Part shown: positions 20,888-29,089 of the stretch, in pieces
Layout: every line of letters begins with the position of its first letter
How positions within the stretch are numbered: position 1 is the first letter of the stretch
Position numbers and translations under genes: made by a program
The notes under the pieces: model-generated
What the model was told of the DNA's origin: nothing
What the model saw: the letters and a program-made list of their open reading frames with translations, nothing else
Databases searched by the model: none
Assembly (NCBI RefSeq): GCF_004101845.1
Contig: NZ_CP026116.1
Location: 1,302,001 to 1,366,000 of the forward strand
DNA from: Latilactobacillus curvatus JCM 1096 = DSM 20019
GTDB taxonomy: Bacteria > Bacillota > Bacilli > Lactobacillales > Lactobacillaceae
Direction: 5' to 3'
DNA: 64,000 bases

Positions 20888-21593
20888 GTTCTATGCAGTA
20901 ATTTTTTTGTCCACAGCTTGGACACACTAGTTGTCTTGTCTTTGGCGTGTGACGGGCAAAGAACATTTTACTTAGGCGTGGTTTGAAGACCGTCTTGCAA
21001 TTGGGACATAGATAGACAGTTTCTTGATAGTAGAATGTTGTCACATAAATGGCCATCGCAATGATGACCGGTATCCCAATCCACATTGGCCACCAAATTC
21101 CACTTAGAAACCCAAGAATTAATAAGCCAATTTCCACACCATCAATCAATAAGCCCCACATCAGCATTCGCCGATGTAATCTTTTTAACTGTGTTGTTTT
21201 AGCCATTGCGTCTTCTATGTCGCTGATTGTCATTTCAAAAGGCACCGCGCTAGTATTTTGAATCGATTGCAGTACAAACTGCAACGCTGCTTTCTGGTTA
21301 GCTAAGTCTGTTTCTTTTTGGACTAACTGATTGAGTTGTTGTTCGACTAACAATGCCAGTGTATCCGTCGAAGCTTGACTCGCCATCACTTTTTGAATTG
21401 CCTTCAGTGAAAAGCCTAGCTGCTTGTAGCCTAGAATGACTTTTAACGTCTGCACTTGCGCATCCCCATACAGCCGTCGTCCATTTTCAGTTAAGCTTGC
21501 CGGCTTCAACAAATCCGCCTGATCGTAGTATTGCACCGTCCGCACCGAAACATTACATAATTTAGCGAGTTCACCTGTTGTATATTGCGCCAT
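20877..21593 (-). CDS. MerR-family regulator with membrane anchor and zinc ribbon
   Basis: A 238-residue protein. A MerR winged helix (residues 1-70, TTGELAKLCNVSVRTVQYYDQ) and a dimerisation coiled coil (about 75-115) are followed by two hydrophobic helices (about 143-165 and 168-187). A C-terminal zinc-ribbon pattern CPNC...CPSC (about 197-227) ends the protein. Attachment of a MerR repressor to two membrane helices and a Cys4 domain is unusual, since most end with a cytoplasmic sensor. GGAGGTGA lies six bases before the ATG. It lies just downstream of the ABC exporter genes but has its own promoter. Confidence 0.85.
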   Translation of the reverse strand: MAQYTTGELAKLCNVSVRTVQYYDQADLLKPASLTENGRRLYGDAQVQTLKVILGYKQLGFSLKAIQKVMASQASTDTLALLVEQQLNQLVQKETDLANQKAALQFVLQSIQNTSAVPFEMTISDIEDAMAKTTQLKRLHRRMLMWGLLIDGVEIGLLILGFLSGIWWPMWIGIPVIIAMAIYVTTFYYQETVYLCPNCKTVFKPRLSKMFFARHTPKTRQLVCPSCGQKNYCIEQSA

Positions 21594-21615
21594 AGAATAT
21601 CACCTCCATACCTTG

Positions 21616-21646
21616 ATACTAGCCGATGACGTAACGTCACAAGCAA
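21616..21646 (-). promoter_or_regulatory. MerR-type promoter with 19-bp spacer
   Basis: TTGCTT (21646-21641) and TAGTAT (21621-21616) are separated by 19 bases. The spacer contains the perfect dyad TGACGTAACGTCA (21627-21639, plus strand). Overlong spacer plus central dyad is the signature of a MerR-controlled promoter, so autoregulation is likely. Confidence 0.75.
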
Positions 21647-21673
21647 GTAAAAAAGTATTATTTGCTAAAACTT

Positions 21674-24076
21674 TTATTCGTTCTCCTTTAATGCACCAAT
21701 CATATCAATCCCTTTTAACTTGCGATGGGTCATCCCCATCACAATCAGTGAGAATAGCACCGTCATCCCTGCCGCAATCAGGTAGCCGCTAGCTGGAATG
21801 ATGAGTGGAAAGGCCACTTGTTCTGACGAGGCCATCGTGATGATGAACCAAGTCAGTAATTTACCGATTCCAAAGCCAAGCACAATCCCAACAACGGTGA
21901 AGATTACATTTTCTCGCACAATATAGGCCGTCACTTCTTTGTCGAAAAAGCCCAGGACTTTAATTGTTGCCAATTCACGTTCCCGCTCTGAAACGTTGAT
22001 GCTAGTAAGGTTGAATAAGACGACAAACGCTAAAACCGCTGATAACCCGATGAAAATAAAAACGATTGGGTCTAAATTAGCACTAGCCGTTGCTTGCTTA
22101 GCCCCTTGATCACTGATAAACGTTGTGGCCGCCACTTCCGTTGTTTGTTGCAAACGGGTCGCCAACTGTTTTTCTTGCTTGGTAGTCATCTTAGCGGTGC
22201 GCACGAGATAGGCATTAGCCGCAACTGGTTGTTGTAGCGTTTTTGAAAGAGCAGATTGGCGGAGATAGACACTATTACCGAGATAATTTTCACTGATCCC
22301 TGCAACTTGAATGCGAGCACGTTTCCCCTGTGCCGTTTGTAGCGTTAACCAATCGCCTTTTTGAACAGCATATGTTTTAGCGAGGTTCGCAGCAATAATC
22401 GCACCGTGTTTCGGCAATGTGAGTCGTTGTTGTTCTCGCGGTGTTTGCAAAGCGACGTACTGTGCAAGTTTTGCTTGATCAGCGACCGCACAGACTGTCG
22501 CCGCTTGATCCGTAATCCCTTTTTGCTTGAACTTAACCTGGGTCATTGTGACCGGTAAGTAAGACCGAACCTTCTCAGTCTGTGTTAAAATCGACTTCGT
22601 TTGGGCTGTACTATTCGGTATTTTAAGCGTCACAATTGCTTGGTAATGGGTCAATTGCTTAAACTGACGGTCAGCAACTTCGCCAATTGACGTCTTTAAA
22701 CCAAAGCCTGCAACCATTAAACCGGTACACCCAGCGATGCCTAAGATGGTCAGAATCATCCGTGCTTTATAGCGAAAAAGATTACGATAAGTTACTTTTT
22801 GATGGAAACTCAATCGCCGCCAGAGCGGTGTGATTCTTTCTAACCAAATCCGTTGGCCTGGTTTCGGCGCTTTTGGTCGGAGTAATTGGGTGGGCTTCTC
22901 GCGTAAATCGCGGATTAAAACATACCCCGTGGCCCCAACTGTCGCAATCAAGACCGCTCCAGTGGCTAATAAAATTGGAACTGTCCAAAAATGGGTTGGA
23001 TAATGCGCAAAGGTGTAGACCGGTTTTTGGATTCGATAGACGACTAGCGGTAATAACTTCGTGCCCAAAATGGTGCCAAGCACGGTGCCGATACTACCTG
23101 TTAGTAGCGCATATAGTAAATACTTCTGCGCAATTTCCCAATTACGATAGCCTAGTGCCTTCAATGTCCCGATTTCCTTACGATTTTCTTCGATCATCCG
23201 CGTAATGGTTGTAAAGGTAATTAGAATCCCGATTAAGAAAAAGAAGACCGGAAAGACATTCCCTATCGCATCGATGCGATCCGACAAGCTCGTAAATTCA
23301 TTAAAACCCGGATTAGCACTGCGCGCAGTTAATAAGTACTGTTGCTGCGGCTGAGTTGTGTGTGCTTTTAATTGGCGCATGAGCTGTGTTTCTTTAGTCG
23401 CAATGCCGGTGCGATAAGCCTGTAAAAAGCTACTGTGACGATCCAAATCACTAAAGCGCACCATCATCACCGAATACGGTTGAGGTGCAAATGCCTTTTG
23501 TGGCAAATACATAAAGCCATCTAGCTGACCATCCCCGACCGGTACGGTTCCACGTTCCTGACGGTCGATATATAGCGGTGAGTCCACATAACCGACCACT
23601 TTAAACCGGTGCGTCAATAGCTGCTGACTCTTAACCGTCACCCTCTGCCCCAGACGATAATGCGTCTTGACCGCGTTATCCACTAAAATTTCATTCGTTC
23701 GTTGCGGATAGCGCCCGGTAGTCAGCGTTAAGCGATTTTGCCGTGCAGTTGGTTGGTAATTATATAATTGTAAGTTAACATCCCGCGCTTCATCGCGATA
23801 CGGAATCCGATAACCCAATTCAGCTTGGACACCATGCATTTTTTCGACCACCGCACGGTCCTGTTCCGTTAAGCCAGCGGTCCCACTAATCTGTAAATCG
23901 GATACGCGTTGCGTGGTGACAAAATGATCCACAGTCTCTTCTAAGTTCGGGCCAATCGATTTAATCCCCACAAACAGTAAGACACCCATTAAAATAATCA
24001 GGATAATCGCAATGAACCGTCCAATCGCCTGCCGAATATCGCGGAATGTGGTTTGTAAATATAAACGTGTCTGCAT
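21674..24076 (-). CDS. ABC transporter permease, FtsX/MacB-type
   Basis: An 800-residue permease with the arrangement of fused FtsX units. A first helix (about residues 20-40), a large extracytoplasmic region, three helices (about 280-400), a second extracytoplasmic region and three C-terminal helices are seen. EIGTLKALGYRNWEI and ELATIKVLGFFDKEV are the coupling helices of both halves. Members export lipoproteins, peptides or antibiotics, or act mechanically in the envelope. ATG 24076 has TAGGTGG five bases upstream. It follows the ATPase gene with the stop codon only ten bases before. Confidence 0.88.
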   Translation of the reverse strand: MQTRLYLQTTFRDIRQAIGRFIAIILIILMGVLLFVGIKSIGPNLEETVDHFVTTQRVSDLQISGTAGLTEQDRAVVEKMHGVQAELGYRIPYRDEARDVNLQLYNYQPTARQNRLTLTTGRYPQRTNEILVDNAVKTHYRLGQRVTVKSQQLLTHRFKVVGYVDSPLYIDRQERGTVPVGDGQLDGFMYLPQKAFAPQPYSVMMVRFSDLDRHSSFLQAYRTGIATKETQLMRQLKAHTTQPQQQYLLTARSANPGFNEFTSLSDRIDAIGNVFPVFFFLIGILITFTTITRMIEENRKEIGTLKALGYRNWEIAQKYLLYALLTGSIGTVLGTILGTKLLPLVVYRIQKPVYTFAHYPTHFWTVPILLATGAVLIATVGATGYVLIRDLREKPTQLLRPKAPKPGQRIWLERITPLWRRLSFHQKVTYRNLFRYKARMILTILGIAGCTGLMVAGFGLKTSIGEVADRQFKQLTHYQAIVTLKIPNSTAQTKSILTQTEKVRSYLPVTMTQVKFKQKGITDQAATVCAVADQAKLAQYVALQTPREQQRLTLPKHGAIIAANLAKTYAVQKGDWLTLQTAQGKRARIQVAGISENYLGNSVYLRQSALSKTLQQPVAANAYLVRTAKMTTKQEKQLATRLQQTTEVAATTFISDQGAKQATASANLDPIVFIFIGLSAVLAFVVLFNLTSINVSERERELATIKVLGFFDKEVTAYIVRENVIFTVVGIVLGFGIGKLLTWFIITMASSEQVAFPLIIPASGYLIAAGMTVLFSLIVMGMTHRKLKGIDMIGALKENE

Positions 24077-24085
24077 ATTAACCAC

Positions 24086-24787
24086 CTACCATTCAATCTT
24101 TTCAACTGGCAAGGGATTAGTGTTCACTTCAATTGAACGCACGCGCGCATCGTTAATGTGAATCACGCGATCAGCCATCTGAGCAATCGCGGCATTATGC
24201 GTAATCAAAACAACGGTCCGGTGTTGTTGCCGACTAACTTCTTGTAATAATTTAAGAATCTGCTTGCCCGTTTCATAATCGAGTGCGCCAGTTGGTTCAT
24301 CACACAAGAGGAGCTTCGGATTCTTAGCAAGCGCCCGCGCAATCGCCACCCGTTGTTGCTCCCCACCGGATAGTTGGGCCGGAAAATTCTGAAGCCGATC
24401 CTGTAGACCAACTTGTTGCAAAACAAGCGCAACATCTAAAGCATTCGGCGAGACAGCCGTTGCCAGCGCCACATTTTCTTGCGTCGTTAAATTCGGCACT
24501 AAATTGTAAAATTGGAACACAAACCCGACATCAGTCCGGCGAAACGCCGTCAATTGGCGCGCACTAAACTGCGCAATATCGACACCATCAATCAACACTT
24601 GCCCTTCATCGGGTGTATCCATCCCACCTAAGATGTTCAGCACTGTCGATTTTCCCGCACCACTCGGTCCGAGAATCACCGCTAACTCCCCTTCATTGAC
24701 TGTAAAACTAATATCATGATTGGCCACGATTGTTGTCTCGCCCATCTGATACCGCTTGGCTACATGTCGTACATCAATTAAACTCAT
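24086..24787 (-). CDS. ABC transporter ATPase, LolD/MacB-type
   Basis: A 233-residue ATPase partner of the FtsX-like permease. Walker A is GPSGAGKST (about residues 39-47), signature [15 protein letters not shown] (about 138-152) and Walker [13 protein letters not shown] (about 157-168), the typical MacB/LolD sequence. Start ATG 24787 is preceded by AGGAG. A perfect palindrome TAACCGGTTA (24810-24819) just upstream could be an operator. The exported substrate is unknown; the downstream MerR protein may control the pair. Confidence 0.93.
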   Translation of the reverse strand: MSLIDVRHVAKRYQMGETTIVANHDISFTVNEGELAVILGPSGAGKSTVLNILGGMDTPDEGQVLIDGVDIAQFSARQLTAFRRTDVGFVFQFYNLVPNLTTQENVALATAVSPNALDVALVLQQVGLQDRLQNFPAQLSGGEQQRVAIARALAKNPKLLLCDEPTGALDYETGKQILKLLQEVSRQQHRTVVLITHNAAIAQMADRVIHINDARVRSIEVNTNPLPVEKIEW

Positions 24788-24862
24788 AACGATCACTCCT
24801 ATACCTATTTAACCGGTTACATTTGACTAGTTTTATTATCGCATATCCGAGCTTGCACGACA

Positions 24863-24894
24863 CAAAAAAAAGACAATCAGAAAACTGATTGTCC
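24863..24894 (-). terminator. Terminator of the nitroreductase gene
   Basis: GACAATCAG/CTGATTGTC hairpin followed by eight T on the minus strand. Confidence 0.88.
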
Positions 24895-24917
24895 TTTAAG
24901 ATAAGTACCATTTTTTC

Positions 24918-25655
24918 TTAATTCAACGTAAAGCCCTGTTTTTTCAAAAAAATCGCCACTGCTGGTCGTCGCACTTCACTAAAGAAGGCCGTATTCTTGG
25001 TCGACCAATCAGTTTGTTGCTGATTGGTCCCACGATTAGCATAATAATTTTGCATTTGTTGATCGTATTGCACTAAATTGGTTGCCTGATGCACATCATA
25101 TTGATTTTGAGCGACTTGATTAACTTGCGGTAATCGTGGTTTAACCTGATTTTTAGTCTTCGGAATCCCGACCGTTAACCCAAATAGTGGGACGGTATAG
25201 GCGGGCAACCCGAGTAGTTCAGCGACACGCGCAATGTCATTGCGAATCCCACCGATATAACAGATGCCTAAATCTAACGATTCGGCAGCGACTGCCATAT
25301 CCTCTGCTGCAATGGCTGTGTCGATCGTTGCGACTAATAAGGCTTCCATATTTTGTATGCCAGCTAATGACTGGCCCGCTTTTTCTAAGAGTGTGGCTTG
25401 TCGGTATAAGTCCGCGACGAAAACATAGAACGTCCCCGTCTGTTTAACGTACGCCGCACTTTGAGAAATCGTTGCGATTTCATCACGAATTACGGGATCG
25501 GTCACTTCAATGATTGAAAATGCCTGAACGAAATTCGAAGAAGACCCACTTTGAGCTGCCGCAATGAGTTGTTGTTTCACTGTCGTGCTGAGGGGTGTTG
25601 GCTCGAAATCACGAACTGAAACATGGTGTTGCATTTGTTCGATTAAAGATGACAT
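24918..25655 (-). CDS. NADPH-dependent nitroreductase, NfsA/FRP type
   Basis: A 245-residue flavoprotein of the oxygen-insensitive nitroreductase/FMN reductase family. It has an N-terminal HHVSVRDFEP (FMN-binding arginine in SVRDF) and central AAQSGSSSNFVQAF. A DLGICYIGGIRND segment contacts flavin, and GLTVGIP and a basic C-terminal region bind NADPH. It reduces nitroaromatics or quinones with FMN. GGAG lies eight bases before the ATG. A single-gene unit; physiological substrate unknown. Confidence 0.88.
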   Translation of the reverse strand: MSSLIEQMQHHVSVRDFEPTPLSTTVKQQLIAAAQSGSSSNFVQAFSIIEVTDPVIRDEIATISQSAAYVKQTGTFYVFVADLYRQATLLEKAGQSLAGIQNMEALLVATIDTAIAAEDMAVAAESLDLGICYIGGIRNDIARVAELLGLPAYTVPLFGLTVGIPKTKNQVKPRLPQVNQVAQNQYDVHQATNLVQYDQQMQNYYANRGTNQQQTDWSTKNTAFFSEVRRPAVAIFLKKQGFTLN

Positions 25656-25709
25656 ACAAAGACTCCATTCGATTTAAAATAAGTTGCTTCTAGCATAGCG
25701 CGTTAACAC

Positions 25710-25740
25710 AAAAAGGGCTAGCGCAAAATTGCCCTAGCCC
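25710..25740 (-). terminator. Terminator downstream of repeats E and F
   Basis: GGGCTAG/CTAGCCC hairpin with T runs on the minus strand, seven bases after repeat copy E. Confidence 0.85.
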
Positions 25741-25746
25741 AAAAAC

Positions 25747-25861
25747 GTGCTTTTTGAAACTGGCTCCTGTGCTTAACTACAAAATAAGCACTATGGCAAG
25801 GACCGCCATAGTGCTTATTTTTAGGTTAATGCTCAGAACCAAACCGTTTCAAACGCACTTT
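25747..25861 (-). repeat. 115-bp structured repeat, copy E (subtype 1)
   Basis: GTGC and CGCAC ends; outer stem TTTGAAAC/GTTTCAAA; inner hairpin AAGCACTATGGC/GCCATAGTGCTT inside CTTAACTACAAAA and ATTTTTAGGTTAATGCTCAG. Its inner stem differs at most positions from copy A yet remains fully complementary. Confidence 0.88.
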
Positions 25862-25870
25862 GTTTGAAAC

Positions 25871-25986
25871 GTGCTTTTTGGTTGCAACAACTTCCGCTTA
25901 AGCTAAAATCCGCAGTACTCCTAAAACCTGGATTACTGCGGATTTTGTCTTAATGCTCAGTTGCTAACCGCAACCAAACGCACTCT
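25871..25986 (-). repeat. 115-bp structured repeat, copy F (subtype 3)
   Basis: Outer stem TTTGGTTGC/GCAACCAAA; inner hairpin ATCCGCAGTA/TACTGCGGAT; flanks CTTAAG and CTTAATGCTCAG. The right end abuts the TAA of the 53-residue protein gene without a gap. Confidence 0.88.
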
Positions 25987-26148
25987 TTACCAGTGGATTT
26001 CGTTAAAAATCTTTGGCCCTTTGCGCATCTTTGTCCGATCATTTTTAGCAACGTCGGTCTGTTTTGATCTGCCGCCACCTTTTTTCTGATCAATTAGTGC
26101 TTGCATTTTTTCTTTTTGCGTTAATTTTGGTGTTTGTTTTTCACTCAT
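25987..26148 (-). CDS. Small basic protein of unknown function
   Basis: A 53-residue reading frame with AGGAG seven bases before the ATG. It begins MSEKQTPKLTQKEKMQAL, has a GGGR turn, is rich in lysine (about one in five) and ends IFNEIHW. No signal peptide or membrane segment. Composition suggests an RNA- or ribosome-binding protein, but no family is recognised. Its 3' end joins repeat copy F directly. Confidence 0.65.
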   Translation of the reverse strand: MSEKQTPKLTQKEKMQALIDQKKGGGRSKQTDVAKNDRTKMRKGPKIFNEIHW

Positions 26149-26205
26149 CTTCTGACTCCTAACTTTTCTACATTCTATAAGATTAGCATAGAATTCAAAG
26201 AATGC

Positions 26206-26892
26206 CTAACCGTTATTTTGTAGGGCCGGAATCAAGCGCTCCGTCACTTCTCGTACAGAAAACGGGTTTTGCCCCGTAATCAACTGACCATCCTGGACAG
26301 TAAATGGTTTGTAAAACCGTTTTTGCACAAATTGCGCGCCGTTTTGAGTTGCCACTTCTTGGTTTAAAAATGGCACCACTTTTTTCTTGCCCGCAATAAT
26401 TTCTTCTGCAGTGGTAAACCCAGTCACTTTTTTACCAGCAATCAGATACTGACCGTCATCATTTTTAATGCGTAGTAAACCCGCGATCCCGTGACAAACG
26501 GACGCAAGATAGCCACCGTGATTATAAATTTCCCGGGCAATTGCTTGTAATTCTGGATTATCAGGAAAATCCCACATCACGCCATGGCCGCCCGTATAGT
26601 AAATCGCAGCGTAATCAGCTGGATTGATATCGCTTGGCTTGAGCGTTGCGACTAACCCCCGTTGCACGTAATCCGGTTGTTCATAGATGGTCAGAATTGA
26701 TTCATCCGTGTACTTCATCCCCCGTGGATCAAGCGGGACAAAGCCGCCTTTAGGACTGACAAAATCGTAATCAATCCCCGCTTTTTGCAGTTCATCAACG
26801 AACTCTGCGGATTCCCCCAGCCATAATCCGGTTGGATCGGTGGTTCCTTGATAACGCGTAACATTCGTATGGACAATTAGTACTTTGGGCAT
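26206..26892 (-). CDS. DJ-1/PfpI-family protein, Hsp31 glyoxalase III-like
   Basis: A 228-residue protein of the class I glutamine-amidotransferase-like fold. The nucleophile elbow is SVCHGIAGLL (Cys near residue 131, followed by the family His), and LGESAEFVDE holds the conserved acid. Length and the cap segment fit the Hsp31/HchA branch, which acts as a glyoxalase on methylglyoxal and has a reported holdase activity. ATG 26892 has GGGAGG eight bases upstream; the frame further upstream has no SD. Confidence 0.85.
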   Translation of the reverse strand: MPKVLIVHTNVTRYQGTTDPTGLWLGESAEFVDELQKAGIDYDFVSPKGGFVPLDPRGMKYTDESILTIYEQPDYVQRGLVATLKPSDINPADYAAIYYTGGHGVMWDFPDNPELQAIAREIYNHGGYLASVCHGIAGLLRIKNDDGQYLIAGKKVTGFTTAEEIIAGKKKVVPFLNQEVATQNGAQFVQKRFYKPFTVQDGQLITGQNPFSVREVTERLIPALQNNG

Positions 26893-26968
26893 CTGGTTAG
26901 CCTCCCTAAAAATTAGTGATGTGGGTTTATTAAATCGTTTTGTTCTTATTCTGTCAATTGAAAAATAA

Positions 26969-27607
26969 CTACTTACGTCGTAACAATCCAAATAGCGTTC
27001 TGAATTGATTTTTAAATGAAACAACATCATTGAAGATGTCTTCGCCGTCGTTCAACATCTTGACCGTTAACCAGCCGAGCGCTTCGGTAATCGACATCGC
27101 AACGGTCGCATTGACCGCGGCTCCGGTGACCGTTCCAACGACCGGTACCAGTTTTAGAATGTTACCGACTGCACTCCGACCTAGGCCAACGAGTACCAAT
27201 TCTTTCGACAGGCTCTTGCCCAAACTAGCCGACCAAGATTGACCGAATAGTTTATGCAAACGCGCCATCATCGTTAATTGAACCGGCACCAACAAGAACG
27301 CATCGGAAAATGGAATTGGTGAACAGCCAATAATCGCTGCTGTTAGTGATGCTGCGTGAATGATATTGTGTGCCTTTTTACGCATCTGATCATCCACACC
27401 GACTAGGAAGTCTTCAAAGACCCCATCAAACTGTGTCCGACTCTTCGCCATCGTCTTTTCCGCCAATGCTTTGGATTGGTTAAAAGACTTCGCAATCACA
27501 GCTGCCGATTGTTGCGGCAACTTCTTTAAGACTTCCGCAAAGAAGGAATCAAATTCCGGATTTGGTTCACCATTCACTTGTTGCTTATTAAAAGGTTTCT
27601 TCATCAT
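26969..27607 (-). CDS. DUF697-like membrane-associated protein
   Basis: A 212-residue protein. Residues about 80-120 (IIHAASLTAAIIGCSPIPFSD and following) match the glycine/proline-rich helical hairpin of DUF697 (YcjF-type). A second Gly/Ala/Val-rich hydrophobic region is near 150-185. Probably inserts in or lies against the membrane; function unknown. AAGGAG lies seven bases before the first of two ATGs. The Hsp31-like gene follows after 76 bases and may be cotranscribed. Confidence 0.7.
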   Translation of the reverse strand: MMKKPFNKQQVNGEPNPEFDSFFAEVLKKLPQQSAAVIAKSFNQSKALAEKTMAKSRTQFDGVFEDFLVGVDDQMRKKAHNIIHAASLTAAIIGCSPIPFSDAFLLVPVQLTMMARLHKLFGQSWSASLGKSLSKELVLVGLGRSAVGNILKLVPVVGTVTGAAVNATVAMSITEALGWLTVKMLNDGEDIFNDVVSFKNQFRTLFGLLRRK

Positions 27608-27701
27608 GCCACGCTCCTTATCTGATTGACTAACATCGCTACTTTAAAGCGATTATATAATATTGAACAACAGTTAGTCTATCGAGCGAAAGGCTGACTT
27701 T

Positions 27702-28613
27702 TTAAAGAATCTCCTGAACCCCTTCTTCAATCGTCGTCACCTTAAATTCTGGGAACCGTTTCTTAAACTTGTCTGAACTGAACAGGTTATCTTCTTCATA
27801 TCTAGGTAGGAGTTCTTTTAATTCCTTTAGCGGTTTGCTGAACCAGCTACCGATGTTGAACTGCCACATTTTTAAAACGGTATAGTCGATTGGTTGATGC
27901 GTTAAGGTGCCTGCTAGCGCGATGATTTCGGCGTATGTTTTACCGTCATCACAAGGGAGGTGCCACGTTTGACCAAATGCATCCAGCGTATTGCCAATCA
28001 ACGCCATCGCACGACTAGCATCTGGCGTCCAAATTAATGTCCGAACCGCTTGATCATTCAATGGCACGCGCACCTTTTTGCCCGCCTTGATATTGTTAAA
28101 GACCATTGTGTTCGTAATGCTTTGCGTCTTGCCTGGGCCATAAAATTCAGGTGCACGACAAATGACCGCTTCAATTGCGCCAGTTGCCATCTTATCAAGT
28201 AACAACTGTGCGATCTCCGCTCGGACAACCGCTTTGCGGCCAACGGGTTCAAAAGGACTCGCTTCTGTCTGGAGCGTGCTATTTTTCGCATACATATAGG
28301 TATTATCGAAAAAGACGAGCTTGGCCTTGTGCGCGACGCACGCGTTAATCACGTTAGTCATCATAATGTGAAATTGCGCTTCCCACATGTCTGAATTCAT
28401 CGGTAAGCCAGCGGTAAAATAAACAATTTCACTGCCTGCAACCGCACGATCAGTTTGGGCGGCGTCGAGCAAGTTTGCTGGAAATAGTTGATCGTTCGCG
28501 TTCACTTTTTTTGGATTCCGACTGACCAGTCGAATGTCCGTTGTGAAGTCCTTATGAAGTGCCTTGGCTAACTCTTGGCCAATCTGACCGCTACTACCTA
28601 AGATGGTTTGCAT
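27702..28613 (-). CDS. NAD(P)-dependent epimerase/reductase of the extended SDR type
   Basis: A 303-residue Rossmann protein. ILGSSGQIGQELAKAL (residues 4-19) is the glycine-rich dinucleotide loop. The strand VYFTAGLPMN and YMYAKN (Tyr of a YxxxK-like site) follow in the order of extended SDR/NmrA-like enzymes. Substrate unknown. GGAG lies eight bases before the ATG. It forms an operon with the ArsR regulator, 14 bases apart. Confidence 0.8.
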   Translation of the reverse strand: MQTILGSSGQIGQELAKALHKDFTTDIRLVSRNPKKVNANDQLFPANLLDAAQTDRAVAGSEIVYFTAGLPMNSDMWEAQFHIMMTNVINACVAHKAKLVFFDNTYMYAKNSTLQTEASPFEPVGRKAVVRAEIAQLLLDKMATGAIEAVICRAPEFYGPGKTQSITNTMVFNNIKAGKKVRVPLNDQAVRTLIWTPDASRAMALIGNTLDAFGQTWHLPCDDGKTYAEIIALAGTLTHQPIDYTVLKMWQFNIGSWFSKPLKELKELLPRYEEDNLFSSDKFKKRFPEFKVTTIEEGVQEIL

Positions 28614-28627
28614 TTTAAAAACTCCTT

Positions 28628-28957
28628 TTACTGTTGTTTTTCGATGACTGCCGTAATCTGATCCAGCAGTGTTTTTAGTTGATTGATTTCGCCCAGTTCG
28701 TGTTGCAAGTAATAATAGTTCTTCGTGCCTTCGCGTCTAAAGTCGACCAAGTTGGCTTCCTTCAACACTTTCAAATGATGCGACACTGCCGGGCGCGACA
28801 AGTCCGACGCCGCCATTAAATCCGTGACCTGTAAGCCATCACAAGCTTTATCAGCCATCAATTCTAAAATAATACTCTGCCGCTTCTCATCCCCAAGCGC
28901 CGTCAAAAACGGGCTCAGCTCAGCAAAGCTCTGTTTAATAACCTTCATTTCATCCAT
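28628..28957 (-). CDS. ArsR-family transcriptional regulator
   Basis: A 109-residue winged-helix repressor. LSRPAVSHHLKVLKEANLVDFRREG (about residues 52-76) is the recognition helix and wing. The metal-binding ELCVCD motif of arsenic or cadmium sensors is missing, so it probably senses something else. GGAGA lies seven bases before the ATG. It precedes the reductase gene and likely controls it with itself through the inverted repeat at its promoter. Confidence 0.88.
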   Translation of the reverse strand: MDEMKVIKQSFAELSPFLTALGDEKRQSIILELMADKACDGLQVTDLMAASDLSRPAVSHHLKVLKEANLVDFRREGTKNYYYLQHELGEINQLKTLLDQITAVIEKQQ

Positions 28958-28980
28958 ACATTAATCTCCGGTTTTATTTT

Positions 28981-29030
28981 AATGGTTCATAAGTTTAAAC
29001 CATTAAACCATTGATATGAATTTTTGTCAA
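28981..29030 (-). promoter_or_regulatory. Promoter and operator of the ArsR-reductase operon
   Basis: TTGACA (29030-29025), 17 bases, TTTAAT (29007-29002). An inverted repeat AATGGTT (28981-28987) and AACCATT (28998-29004) overlaps the -10 and start region and is a good candidate for the ArsR binding site. Confidence 0.7.
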
Positions 29031-29049
29031 CAACTTCAAATCAATGCAA

Positions 29050-29086
29050 CAAAAAAAGCCTCACTCATTAACTGAGTGAGGTCATT
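29050..29086 (-). terminator. Terminator of the GntR gene
   Basis: CCTCACTCA/TGAGTGAGG hairpin with seven T on the minus strand. Confidence 0.88.
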
Positions 29087-29089
29087 TTA

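Noticed and set aside
17578-25986. CRISPR array or insertion-sequence ends
   Set aside because: Copies occur only two at a time without uniform spacers, no cas or transposase gene is nearby, and internal sequences are hairpins, not inverted terminal repeats around a gene.
26893-27030. Longer N-terminus for the Hsp31-like protein
   Set aside because: The extra 46 codons overlap the end of the DUF697 gene and have no SD, while ATG 26892 has GGGAGG eight bases upstream and the family N-terminus.
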